Source: Lucinisca nassula (taxonomy: Eukaryota > Mollusca > Bivalvia > Lucinida > Lucinidae). From it: DNA of 64,000 nt. The notes below the pieces were generated by a model. It saw only the letters and a list, made by a program, of their open reading frames with translations, had not been told where the DNA came from and searched no databases. Within the stretch, counting starts at the first letter, position 1; the number at the start of each line of letters is the position of its first letter. The stretch spans positions 220,987,234 through 221,051,233 of the forward strand of contig OY757010.1 in the NCBI GenBank assembly GCA_963580285.1, given 5' to 3'. Position numbers and translations under genes: made by a program. Positions 31,815 through 42,130 of this stretch are shown here, one piece after another.

Positions 31815-32655
31815 AAATGAAATTTATTTATCTGCAGTTCATGGAAGTATGATCGCAGTGGGTCGCGTGCAAAGTAAATGAACCCCAAAGGGGCTCATGT
31901 AAACTTTGCTAGCGACCCACTGTCGTTCATACTTTCATGAAAAGAAGAAAAATTAAGTTTATTTTTTTATATTTACACTTCCAGTGTAAAGTAAAATGTA
32001 AACCTATAGAAAACAATTGCGTTCATACGCCCATGAACGCATCGAATCACATGATTTTCAGTGACGTTAAGTGACGTCATTCTAAACCATTGTTCTCTAC
32101 GGGCGTTGATGACGTCAACGCGGCTCCGCTCTTTGTAGAAAAACAGCGTGTAAATGTTTTTCAGCTTTAAAAGTTTGCCCTACAAGCATTTTCTCGCCCA
32201 TTGATGAGGGGCAAATAATGTAAATATAAAAAATAAACTTAATTTTTCTGCTTTTCATGAAAGTATGAACGACAGTGGGTCGCGAGCAAAGTTTACATGA
32301 ACCCCTTCGGGGTTCATTTACTTTGCACGCGACCCACTGCGTTCATACTTCCATGAACTGCAGAAAAATAAATTTTATTTCTTAAATATTTACATTATTA
32401 GCCCCTCATCACTAGGCGAAAAAAATGCTTGTAGGGCAAACTTTGAAAGCTGAAAAACATCTGCACGCTGTTTTTCTACAAAGAGCGGAGCAGCGTTGAC
32501 GTTATCAACGCCCGTAGAGAACAGTGGTTTAGAATGACGTCACTTAACGTCACTGAAAATCATGTGATTCGATGCGTTCTTTAAAGTATGAACGCAATTG
32601 TTTTCTATAGGTTTACATTAGATTTTACACTGGAAATGTAAATATTTGTTGTTGA
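31815..32655. repeat. Inverted pair of GGGTCGCG hairpin elements
   Basis: Two copies in opposite orientation centred near 32,240. Each has a hairpin with arms GGGTCGCGTGCAAAGT and AAATGAACCCC (31,838-31,942 and 32,258-32,358). The shared flank contains GACGTTAAGTGACGTCATTC and AAACAGCGTGTAAATG. Partial relatives are at 33,225-33,600 and 58,970-59,030 plus 59,395-59,650. Confidence 0.8.
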
Positions 32656-33005
32656 ACGTCCCCGTCAACCATATACAGGTCATTTTGGAGACGTTGCTCC
32701 TATTTTGTGGGACTTTTACCCGACATTGAGATGAAATGACTTCTCAAGCCTATCGCCTAATGAAACCAATAGGGTTTATAAGCATGGACTCGCGCCGCTT
32801 TTCCTGGGCATGCCATAGGGGCTTGAATCATGAAAAAAAAAAAAGAAAAAAAAAAAAAAGATTCAAGCCCCTATGGGCAGGCTTAGATCCTCTAAGTGGG
32901 TAACCAGTACTCGTGTGCGGTCGGATTCAGCTCTGCGTGGAAGCGTCATGCAGCCAATTTATTTCTTCAAGCCCCGATGGGTGGGTGGGGCCGACAGGTT
33001 TATGT
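32645..33005 (-). mobile_element. SINE, family M, with internal fold-back
   Basis: Tail complement at 32,650, head complement CTTCAAGCCCCGATGGG near 32,985. The middle contains an A-rich stretch (32,829-32,860) between exact 17-bp inverted arms (CCATAGGGGCTTGAATC), suggesting a head-to-head junction of two SINE pieces. Confidence 0.7.
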
Positions 33006-33224
33006 CGTGGGGGGGGGGGGGGAGGGTTAAGGGGGAGGCTGGCGCATATCACTTTTGTCTGTTATTTAAAAACTGATCCTGCGGCACAGTGTGTCCATGT
33101 TCCTACGCTTATGCATGTCCTGCTACTTTTAAGCATTCAATGTTCACAACCATCATATGCCGTCTTTATATTCATTGTCATGAAATAGTATGACGCCACG
33201 TGCATTTAAGAAATGACTTTTATT

Positions 33225-33600
33225 TTTCTGCTGTTCATGAAAGTATGAACGAACAGGGTCGCCTGCAAAGTAAATGAACTCCGAAGGGGTTCATATAAAC
33301 TTTGCTAGCGACCCGCTGCCGTTCATACCTTCATGAACATCGAAAAAATATTTCTTATATTAACATTCTTTTTTCCTCACTTATAAGGCAAACTGTTAAA
33401 GCTGAAAAACATTTACACGCAGTTTTCTATAAAGAGCGGAACGCCGAATGAGATCTTAGAGAACCATGGTTTAGACTGGCGTCACTTGACGTCATGGAAA
33501 ATCATATGACTCGATGCGTTCATGGAAGTATGAACAGCATTGTTTTCTATAGGTTTACATTAGTCTTTACACTTGAAATGTAAATAATTACTATTTTGGC
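33225..33600. repeat. GGGTCGCG hairpin element, third copy
   Basis: GAACAGGGTCGCCTGCAAAG facing CTTTGCTAGCGACCCGCTGC at 33,245-33,320, then the same downstream flank (CTATAGGTTTACATTAGTCT). Confidence 0.7.
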
Positions 33601-33778
33601 GTGAACAACTGTAACGTATGTCAGCGATGTACATTTGCTGGGCAAACGTTCATAGTAAAGACAATAAAATCCAATTTAAAATCCAATTCGAAGGCCCGTT
33701 TCGTAACTTTCATATGAAAGGACCATTTGTGTAAGATTCGCGATATCAAAATTTATTAAATACAAAGAAGTTTTTTTT

Positions 33779-33975
33779 TTGGTTGATTTGAGATTCGTCC
33801 TCGCAACACTATTTAGGGTTGATTTTGGCAGTGTTGCTTTCAATTTGTCGGACTTTTACCCTACATTGAGATGAAATTACATCTCAAGCCCTGTCGCCCA
33901 ATCAAACTCGTATATGCATGGACTTGCACCACTTTGCCTGGGCAGGCTTACGCCTTTTAAGTGGTTTACTGGAGG
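33779..33975 (-). mobile_element. SINE, family M, diverged
   Basis: GATTTGAGATTCGTCCTCGC through CATTGAGATGAAATTACATC to GCCTGGGCAGGCTTACGCC. It lies in the 4.26-kb insertion. The following 33,990-34,060 resembles the start of family K (GGTGACGTGTATCTTGCGTC). Confidence 0.7.
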
Positions 33976-34139
33976 TCGCGTGTGGTCGGCTTGTGCTGGT
34001 TGGGTGAGGCAAGGTGACGTGTATCTTGCGTCACTGGGGTGTCCAACTGATATTGGCCACAACCAATCATATGCTTCTTCTCCTTGCCTTGAAATGCTAA
34101 ATAAAAATAAGTTTGAGGCGTACCACCTCCCTTGTTTGT

Positions 34140-34428
34140 TTTGTTTGATTTGAGGTTTAACATCCCCGTCAACACTGAAAATGTCATTTTGGAGACGTTG
34201 CTTCCAATTTTGTGGGACTTTTATCCGACATCGAGATGAAATGACATCTCAAGCCATGCCGCCCAATGAAACCAATAGGGTTTATATTCTCGCACCGCTT
34301 TGCGTGGGCAGACTTAGATCCTGTAAACGGATTACCAGTACTCGTGTGCGGGTCGATTTCAGCTCTGCGTGGAAGCATAAAGCAGCCCGTCTATTTCTTC
34401 AAGCCCCGATGGGCGGGGGCCGTCCACC
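34140..34428 (-). mobile_element. SINE, family M, full length
   Basis: TTTGATTTGAGGTTTAACAT through GCGTGGGCAGACTTAGATCC to CAAGCCCCGATGGGCGGGGG. Confidence 0.8.
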
Positions 34429-34882
34429 TCCCTTGTAAGCTTGTGCATGTGAGTGATTGAGTGTGTTTGTGAGGAGAGTGAGTGAGCGCTTTATGCCTCA
34501 TCAACTGTAAGGTAATACGCAGATAAGGACCTCATTCATAAAAAAGACGGGGCAATCCGAGATGGAAAGTACAGAGATTTTATATCCCATTTTTTTTCCT
34601 TTGTTTTACTCCGACTGGAGCTACGGTTTTTCTCCGTGTTTGTCTGCACGATGTTTGAGCTAGTCGTTAATGACTATATCAACTACATACATGTATAATA
34701 ATGACACCCGAAAACAATATTGTAGCCGGGGTTAAGTTTAGGGTGGTTTCTGCGGGAGTCTTCCCTGTTCTTCACCATAGTGCATAATATATTTATTACT
34801 GTACCAGATTGTATTGAATATTATGCAATACGCCTAACGGCACGAGAAGGGTTGAATCATGGACAGACTCCATAAAACCGAT

Positions 34883-35052
34883 TCCGCCCCTACCCCTCGG
34901 GGCTTCAGATTTGACTGCATGGTGCTTCCATGCAGAGATGAAACTGACCACACTGGCACGAGCACTGGTAAACAGCTTAAAAGGACTAAGCCTACCCAGG
35001 CAAAGTGTTGTTAGTTAGACCGTTCACTGCATATAAGCCTTTTGGTTTGTAT
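34883..35052 (+). mobile_element. SINE, family M, 5' half
   Basis: CCCCTACCCCTCGGGGCTTC through GCACTGGTAAACAGC and CTAAGCCTACCCAGGCAAAG to CATATAAGCCTTTTGG. It lacks the tail. The next 450 bp to 35,490 show nothing I recognise except the element's subterminal repeats. Confidence 0.7.
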
Positions 35053-35816
35053 ATTCAAATATTGTATGATTTCTTGTTTCTAAAGGGACCCAGTAGAAAT
35101 AGCGTTTTGAATATGGCGTGGTGCTACATTGTGACCAATGTTTGTCCGCACAAATCGTGATCGAGTGTGATACTTCAATGAAACACGTTTTATAGTGTAT
35201 AAAACATTTTTCATGGTTTATGTAGTGAAATGGAAACTAAACCATCATATTTTCTATTGTCTCCATTCATCAAACAGAGGAAGTGATTTTTGACAGATCG
35301 CGGGAAAATGTTGGGCCGCCAACATCAATGTGTAATTGAAACTTATGTGCTTATCGTCGTGAAAATTTCCGTCAAAATAGCTAAGTAAATGAAATAGGTG
35401 GCTTTCGAATGCACTTTTTAAGGAAATACTTTACTAAGGTAAGAATTCCTCCTTAAATCGTTGAGTCGACCTTAACTTAAGTAACGATTGTAATCCTGGG
35501 CCCAGATGTACAACAAATTGTGATAAACTGCGATGCGCATTGATTTCAAGCTCAGAAAACTACATTTCTTATTCGTGACGACTGATATACAAAGTATTAA
35601 ACTTTACCGCACAAAATACCACAACACGCAACTTCGTATCTGTAGAGAATGATAACGGTCTGTCCCATTTTAAATCTTTCATACTACCTATTGTTAAACA
35701 GCAGAACAAATATATTTGGCAACTTCATTGTATGCATTTTAATATTCATGTGCAGGATAAATTTCTGAAGATGAAAAAAATATATAAACCCCGGAGATCG
35801 CACTTACCATTGATAT

Positions 35817-37977
35817 TTAGTCCGTTGAGTTATGCATGACGACTGTGTGACCCTGTTTATTGTTATTACCCAAGAGCAAAGAGAAGATAAATAGCAGTCC
35901 TAGAATCCACAACAAACTTCCTGAAACATAGTATATAATGTACATGTAATTACGCACATCCACGTGACATAGTGGATTCTTTAATATCCCCTTCTCAGAT
36001 GAACAATTTTTATTTACATGTTTTTATGCTCCAAACAATGTTACGAGTACTCGTTAGAGGCGGATCTAACGAGTACCCACAACCAAAGTTTTGGGCAAAA
36101 ATGCAAAATAATGTATACCCTTGTAAACCCCAGTTTTCTAAGGTGGGTTTTACAGGGGTGTTCAATACACGGAATTGTGGACATGGTGTAATAATCACTA
36201 AAAGCCGCCAATGTGAGATAAAGAAAAAAAAAAGATGTATGATATTATTTTCTTATCTGTTTTGAAAACAAATTAAAAGTAGAAGTGAAGGCAATGATCT
36301 GGAATCGATACAATTAACCCACAGCTCCCATCAGAGACACCAAGGGAACGAAACACAAACATGAAACAACTAGACCCTAGTGGAAACAAAACTTGTGGAA
36401 AGCCAAAATGACAGTTACTTTCCCACAAAATGGCCGATTGGCTATCCAAAGCAAAATAACATAATTCATACACACACCCAAAGACAAGCCATTACAAAAA
36501 TGAACCACGACAGAAGAACCGCCCTGGAATTGTGAGTGAAACGAATTCCACGTGGGGGGGGGGGGCGGTCCCAAACCGACTCCACGCGGCCACAATCCTC
36601 GCCCTTATTACCGTCGCGATTTAGACAAATAATTTGTTCAGTCCGCATGAACGCCTCCTAACTCATCAGTGCAGCATCTCCGTGAACACAAAAATCAATC
36701 AAACACAGAGATCCAACATTGGGTGAGGACTCGACAGCAAGAAACCACTGAAATGCTGGTGCAAAAGAAGACCAACAGTTAGACTACGATGGGCCCGACC
36801 AGAGACAGAGCATCAGGCAACAACCAACATTACATGAAATGAGATACTCTTATTCTCAGTAAGCCTTTTAGCTGAAACCTTCATAGAATCTGAGGCCTTG
36901 TTCACCGGCGTGCATTTAAAGAGGGGAGCAAAGATATCAACCGTGATTGCGTTAACTTCCATGCATGCAGTTTGTCGTATAACGTTTATGTTGTATCCTA
37001 TATTTTTATATCGAAGAATGATTTTACTAAATTGGGTGCTGAAGTCATTGCATTTATATATGTTTCTATATTATAATAGGAGAAATGTGGAAAGACACCA
37101 AACAAAATTCTCTATCGTGGCGCCGGATCCTAAAAGGATGCAAAAGTATGTTTCTATATTATATATATTTATATACCATAAAATTGCTGCAGAAGAGATT
37201 CTGAATTTTGAAATGAAATCGGAAAGACGTCTATAAAATTTGGATAAGGCTTTGCGTAGTTTATGATAACGATAACACTGATTAAGAAGTTTAACAGTTA
37301 ATAAATTGTTACGAGCGTTTTAGTCAGTTACATGACTAGACACTCTGGCAAATCGAATTAATTGCGAAATATAAACGCCATAGGATGCCGCACGAGGAAC
37401 ATCACTATCCAAGAAAGGAAAATTTACAATCTCAAAATCAAAATCATCGCGTTTATCATAAACGTATATAAAATCGTTTTAGAGTAATCAATAGATCCGC
37501 CTCATTGAGGCGGTTCTAACGTGTACTCCCAAACTATGATTTTTAGCGGGAGAAAGGGCAGTAAAGTTTACTCTGGTGAACCCCATCTTTTTGTTATAAA
37601 AAGTAGTTCATTACATTGGCTTGTTAAAACAATAGACTTGATTCATATCATACTTTTTCTTGAAAATCGAAAGGTGTCTAAAAATTATAATCATTATGCT
37701 TGCTGGTCTAGAACTCTGCCATTAACCTACAGTGACTTGAGCCCCAACCCCACAAACCCCACATATCCTGGGATATCACTCTGCCGTTAAACTGTAGTGA
37801 CTTGAACACCCCCCCCCCCCGTCTAGAACAAATGTCCGTTCGGCTGTAAATGTTATGTCAATGGTACTTACCGGAGCCGTATCCACCTGTACTCGGAGCA
37901 TAACCATAACTCAAGTTACCGAGAGCCATCCCAACCATACAGAAAAGAGCGAAAATTCCTACGACAGCGGTCTTCAT
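35817..37977 (-). CDS. Small secreted/membrane Gly-Tyr protein, copy B
   Basis: Mirror of copy A with coding exons 37977-37872 and 35920-35817 and the same splice phases and donors. The 69-residue product differs from copy A at residues 3 (A to T), 8 (M to I), 9 (I to F) and 30 (A to T). All are in exon 1, mostly in the signal peptide. Exon 2 (113 nt including 9 nt of UTR) is identical. The open frame is intact, so nothing in the coding part argues for a pseudogene. Intron 1 is 1.95 kb. Intron 2 is 5.1 kb because it holds the 4.26-kb insertion, which might affect splicing or 3' end formation. It converges on copy A across the spacer. Confidence 0.63.
36030..36210. repeat. Fold-back element in intron 1 of copy B
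   Basis: ACGAGTACTCGTTAGAGGCG then GATCTAACGAGTACCCACAA. About 15 bp of the palindrome centre are missing relative to 18,323-18,362. Confidence 0.75.
36290..36660 (-). repeat. Retroelement 3' segment (mirror)
   Basis: Inverse of 17,750-18,110, differing at a few percent of sites and by a longer G run at 36,555-36,565. Confidence 0.6.
36890..37450 (-). pseudogene. Retroelement polyprotein remnant (mirror)
   Basis: Inverse of 16,945-17,560 in intron 1 of copy B. It has the same frame breaks, so decay preceded separation of the arms. Confidence 0.55.
37475..37620. repeat. Fold-back element
   Basis: GATCCGCCTCATTGAGGCGG then TTCTAACGTGTACTCCC at 37,494-37,530, with the TTTTAGCGGGAGAAAGG flank. 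Mirror of 16,855-16,935. Confidence 0.75.
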
Positions 37978-38066
37978 TTTGATACTGGAAAGAAAATGAT
38001 ATATATGTATATGATTTCGTTCAGTTAAGTGCGATGATGTGATTAACTAGCCTTGTATAGCATACC

Positions 38067-38071
38067 TTATA
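38067..38071 (-). promoter_or_regulatory. TATA-like box of gene copy B
   Basis: Minus strand TCTATAAGG, 90-94 bp before the ATG, conserved with copy A. Confidence 0.45.
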
Positions 38072-38133
38072 GAGGAGGAGTGGGCTTGACAATGCCTACA
38101 CAATATTTTCTTCTTTTTCAGCTCCAAACAATT

Positions 38134-38221
38134 TATAGGAGGATCTAGCGGTCTCTTAAAGAGAGTTAGTTCTAGCAATGTCTAGAACTAACTCTTCAGG
38201 ATATCGCTGAATCCTCCTATA
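38134..38221. repeat. Palindrome upstream of gene copy B
   Basis: TATAGGAGGATCTAGC to GCTGAATCCTCCTATA with inner arms AGTTAGTTCTAG and CTAGAACTAACT. The stem pairing is kept although several bases changed compared with 15,764-15,851. Confidence 0.75.
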
Positions 38222-38623
38222 TGACTGTCCGCAAGCTATCTTTTGAGACTGTAAACCACCTCCATATGGGCTAATCTAGGTGAACATGGGTCTTCGACCA
38301 ACTTCGGACAGTGAAGACTCAGTTTAGCGTGCCTGCGTATCCACGCAGTCTGTTCCAAGTGTTAGCTGTGCCCCTTTTGAAAGTCCCTTGGTCCAAAATG
38401 TCTTCCTGCATATTTACAAGGCTGAAAGACTGCGTTGGAGTTCACCAAAACCTCAACCCTCGTGGATCATTTTTGTTGTGTTTGTTTGTGTTGAGGTTTT
38501 ACGTCCTACTATTTCGGCCATTTTTGGAGCCGATCCTGATGTTTACCCCACATTGAGATGAAATGACATGACAAAATAACCACTAGGGCTTAAGGGTCGG
38601 TCGTTGGTCATTATGTATCGATC

Positions 38624-38904
38624 CATCATAACGCAAACACGCCTATACAAATACATTGCCACCTTTATCGCCGAAAAAATGAAAATTTTATGATGAAAAA
38701 CTGTGAAATTTTTCTTATTTCTTCTCCAAATATAGATTGTGGGCACTCGTTAGAACCGCCTCATCAAGGCGGTTCTAACGAGTATCCACAATCTATATTT
38801 TAGAGCAGAAATAAGAAAAATAAGGAATACCCCCGGAAACCCGGTTTTACTATACAAAAGTGGGGTTCAAGGGGGTCTAAATTATATAGGCTGTTTTCGT
38901 GGTG
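38624..38904. repeat. Fold-back element, full length
   Basis: Ends CATAACGCAAACACGCCTAT and TATAGGCTGTTTTCGTGGTG. Core ACTCGTTAGAACCGCCTCAT facing AAGGCGGTTCTAACGAGTA. Mirror of 15,121-15,362, which lost one end. Confidence 0.85.
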
Positions 38905-39087
38905 TTGAGAAAGGAAGAAAGGTGATTGAAGAGATAATACTTAGTAGAGGAGGTGAAAGAGAGAATCATGGAGAGAATGGAAAATGAATTAACCCTTGTC
39001 CTGCTGAATATTTAGATATGCCACACCCGCTACTGATTATCAACCATTCTTGATGCCAATTATTGCAACAAATTCATGAGTTGAATG

Positions 39088-39142
39088 ACAAACAATGAAG
39101 ATCCTGATCGGATCGCTGATCTGGATCTTCATTGTTTGAAAG
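39088..39142. repeat. GATCAGA-type hairpin element
   Basis: ACAATGAAGATCCTGATCGG pairs with TGATCTGGATCTTCATTGTT. A near-perfect stem of about 20 bp. Confidence 0.75.
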
Positions 39143-39467
39143 ATAAGACATATCCAGGCTCAGCAGGACAAGGTTTAAACTAGGCATAGAGAAATAATTA
39201 TAATAATATTGATAATAATAATAATAATAACAAACAACTTCCTTCTCTGAAAATGTGCATAAAGGTGCCGTTGATCCTGCGCGTTCGCATTTTCGTTCAA
39301 TCAGAGCATCTTCGCCTGGACATTGTAAATTATGAACCATGTCATTTGAAATATTTTTAAAACATGACAAAAGGGCACATAGCAGTTTAATTTTTTTTTT
39401 TAAATATCAAGGCAAGTTCATATGTGTAAGCACACTAAAATGTCACTTAATAGAAGATAGGATTGAC

Positions 39468-39680
39468 TGATTGTTTAGGGTTTAACAACTTGTCAACCAT
39501 TGTGGGTCATTTTGTGTCGTGTCCCAGAGAAAGGGAGAAAAGAGATGTAAGAGATAGAAGAAGACATGAAAGAGAGAAGGGAGAAAGAGGAGATGAATGG
39601 AACTTTAGAAACAGAAGAAATAACAACACCCCCTCTACCCTGCCTGCTACAAGGACAGAAGACATTGTCCAACAGTAAGT
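39468..39680 (-). mobile_element. SINE with LINE-like tail, family K (mirror)
   Basis: Complement of 14,325-14,540. The tail complement is GTTTAACAACTTGTCAACCA. The open frame at 39,463-39,678 is a by-product of its purine-rich body. Confidence 0.6.
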
Positions 39681-39685
39681 CAATA

Positions 39686-39873
39686 CAGCAAAAATCCTAT
39701 ATTAAGACCACTTTTGGGACTGTTAAAAAGTGGTCTTAAAGACCACGTTTTCTCTTATTAGGAGACACTGGATGTAGAACACGCCAACAAAGAATAACTG
39801 AAACCTTTTCAATTAGCTTTTAAAATCAGATTTAGCTTTAATTTTAGGTGGTCTTAATAGCGGAATTTTACTG
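39686..39873. mobile_element. Pogo/Tigger-like MITE (mirror)
   Basis: CAGCAAAAATCCTATATTAA and TAATAGCGGAATTTTACTG termini. It is 18 bp shorter than the left copy, and one flanking TA has become AA. Confidence 0.8.
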
Positions 39874-40174
39874 AATCTGATGGACGCCCCAGTGACGAAT
39901 CTTCGCCTCACCCAACCGTCCCCATAGAAGATAGGGAATAATTCGATAGATTTCATGCATCACCATTGCGCTATGGTCAACAGGCAGTGGCTCGGACTAT
40001 CCCGGTCTTGAACAAAAGTTCTTTGAAACCATACCACGGTGTTTGTGCCATTGAAGTTTGCTGTAGCTGGAAGTCATTTTTACACCCTTAATCCGCCAAG
40101 GAAAATGCATCTAAAATGTTGTCTGGTAATGATGCCTACTGCATCTTCTTGCAAACGCATCCGACATACTTTAT

Positions 40175-40255
40175 ACATACATGTAAACAGTTTGAACCCT
40201 GCTCAGACTGCTCATAGAAGTGCATTTCGATCCAGATCCACGCTGTTTGCATTTA
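40175..40255. repeat. GATCAGA-type hairpin element (mirror)
   Basis: GTAAACAGTTTGAACCCTGC faces GATCCAGATCCACGCTGTTT. Confidence 0.55.
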
Positions 40256-40769
40256 AATTAACCAAAACGAGACGCGCTGTGAGTTGCATCTTAAGGGTCA
40301 CTTGAACATTTTCAATTTAGCATGATCCTTTATAAAAAGATCTAAATTAAAAAATACTTTAGAAAAGAAGAACAGATACTCACATGAGTTGAGACAATCC
40401 GTGTCTTTAGTGACAGATGTACAGTTAATCAAACAGTTTGGCTTATATAGCACGTCCCTCGTAACCAAGTGGCCATACTTCCTGGTCCTGTCGTAACAGA
40501 ACGACAAATTTTGTAATCGAAATAGTTTGGCACGTACTTATCCTAAATTTTCGAACACCGAGGATTGGTAGAAAGATGAATACATTTCTTCAAGCCCCGA
40601 TGGGCGGGGGCCTCTATAATGTTATAACATTGCCAGCCCGTGTGGGTACTTTTGTGTCGTCCCCTAGATAAAGATATAAGTTTGAAAGCGGTATGTGTGA
40701 GTAGGAGAATGTAACCACCTGTGTGTAAGAATGGCGTCTTTCGTATCCCAGATATATAATTATTACTTT

Positions 40770-40870
40770 TCTCTATTGTAGGCCAAACATAAATTGTAGG
40801 TGCTCGTTTGAACCGCTTAATTCACGCGGTTCTTTAAATTTAAGCAAACCCATAATCTATTATTTAGCAA
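40770..40870. repeat. Fold-back element, short (mirror)
   Basis: GCTCGTTTGAACCGCTTAAT facing CACGCGGTTCTTTAAATTTA. Inverse of 13,105-13,250. Confidence 0.65.
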
Positions 40871-40920
40871 CTAAAGAAATATGTATTGCCCTTTAAACAT
40901 CATTTTTGTCTGTATAAATA

Positions 40921-41212
40921 GCCCCCGCCCATCGGGGCTTGAAGAAATGGATTGGCTGCATGATGCTTCGATGCAGAGCTGAAACCGACCCGCACACGAG
41001 TACTGGTAAACGGCTTAGAGGATCTAAGCCTGCCCAGGCAATGCGGTGAGGGTTGGACCGTCCGTGCTTATTAACCCTATTGGTTTCATTGGGCGACAGG
41101 GCTTGAGATGTCATTTCATCTCCATATCGGGTAAAAGTCCCACAATCTTCAAAATGACCTATACAATGCTGACGGGGACGTTAAACCTCAAATCAAACAA
41201 ACAAACATTCAT
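40921..41212 (+). mobile_element. SINE, family M, full length
   Basis: A good reference copy. Head CCCCCGCCCATCGGGGCTTG, then GCATGATGCTTCGATGC, CACACGAGTACTGGTAAAC, GATCTAAGCCTGCCCAGGC, CATTGGGCGACAGGGCTTGA. Tail GACGGGGACGTTAAACCTCA and AATCAAACAAACAAAC. Confidence 0.85.
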
Positions 41213-41309
41213 CTGTACTATCTCCCTTGGTAGGTGAAACAATGAACCTTCGAATGTCTTTATCACGTTAACGCATTGCATGCGGGGAAACCTCTAAAGG
41301 GGTACCTTG

Positions 41310-41377
41310 GCAAACAGTGCAGGCCCAGATCAGATGCCGCAGAACGCGGCGTCTGATCAGGGCCTACACTATTTGCT
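41310..41377. repeat. GATCAGACGCCGC hairpin element
   Basis: GCAAACAGTGCAGGCCCAGA and TCAGATGCCGC pair with GCGGCGTCTGATCAGGGCCT and ACACTATTTGC around AGAAC. A stem of about 30 bp. Mirror of 12,622-12,700. Confidence 0.85.
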
Positions 41378-41594
41378 AACAGTTGTTTTCGTCAAAAATA
41401 GAATACAAACGAAAAAAAAAATAGGACTGCCACCTCTTATATGACAAATGGACTTGTCGAACATATAGCAATGGAAGAGTCAACCAGTATGCAATGGCTT
41501 AACAAATGAGGGGAAAAATAGTCCTTGCAAATTCTGCTTTATATATGAAAACGATGGCTTTGCTGGGACATATATATGTTTCTCTGTTTACATC

Positions 41595-41900
41595 ACCAAA
41601 TCACGCCTATATAAGTTTGACCCCCTTAAACCCAACTTTTATACAGCAAAATTAGCATTTACAGGGGTATAACTTTTTGATCTCATATCTGCTCAAAAAT
41701 ACTCGTTATAACCGCCTCGCCTAGGCCGCTCCAACGGGTCCCCACAATCTTTGTTTTGAGCAAAAAAAATGATAAAAAAAAAAATCAGGATTTTCTTTCT
41801 GAAAATTGTCAGTTTGTTTTTGTTTCGGTGGTGGTTGGGGTGTGTGTGTGTGTGGTGGGGGGGGGGGGGGGTAAAACTGTCAATATAATTGAATAGGCTT
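41595..41900. repeat. Fold-back element with GT/G tract
   Basis: TACTCGTTATAACCGCCTCG facing TAGGCCGCTCCAACGGGTCC at 41,700-41,740. It is followed by (TG)n and a G13 run (41,839-41,871), where the left arm has its 8.4-kb block. Confidence 0.75.
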
Positions 41901-42130
41901 GTTTTCAATCACGTTAACAAGTCTGTGGGATGAAAACCGCTCTAGCCCCACTTCATATTGATAAAAACTGGGGTTTACAGGGATAAACGTTGTTTTGCTA
42001 TTTCTGCCCCGAGACATGGGTTGTAGGTACTTGAAAGAACCGCCTCAATAAGGCGTTCTAACGGGTACCCACAATCAATGTTTGAAGTATAGATAAGAAA
42101 CATACGTATAGCATGTTTTCATCAAAAATT
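41900..42130. repeat. Fold-back element
   Basis: TTGAAAGAACCGCCTCAATA facing AAGGCGTTCTAACGGGTACC near 42,032-42,070. GTTAACAAGTCTGTGGGATG flank on the left. Confidence 0.75.

Larger units (their letters stand above)
31245..35502. mobile_element. 4.26-kb Harbinger-like insertion in intron 2 of copy B
   Basis: Terminal inverted repeats are GGCCCAGGATTACAAT and its exact complement. A 3-bp duplication, CAG, flanks it (31,242-31,244; 35,503-35,505). The uninterrupted site GATCAGATGTAC is present in the left arm near 18,903. Subterminal regions are rich in short ACTTAAG-type motifs. TIR plus a 3-bp duplication is typical of PIF/Harbinger. There is no transposase ORF, and the interior is filled with nested SINEs and hairpins. 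Confidence 0.8.
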
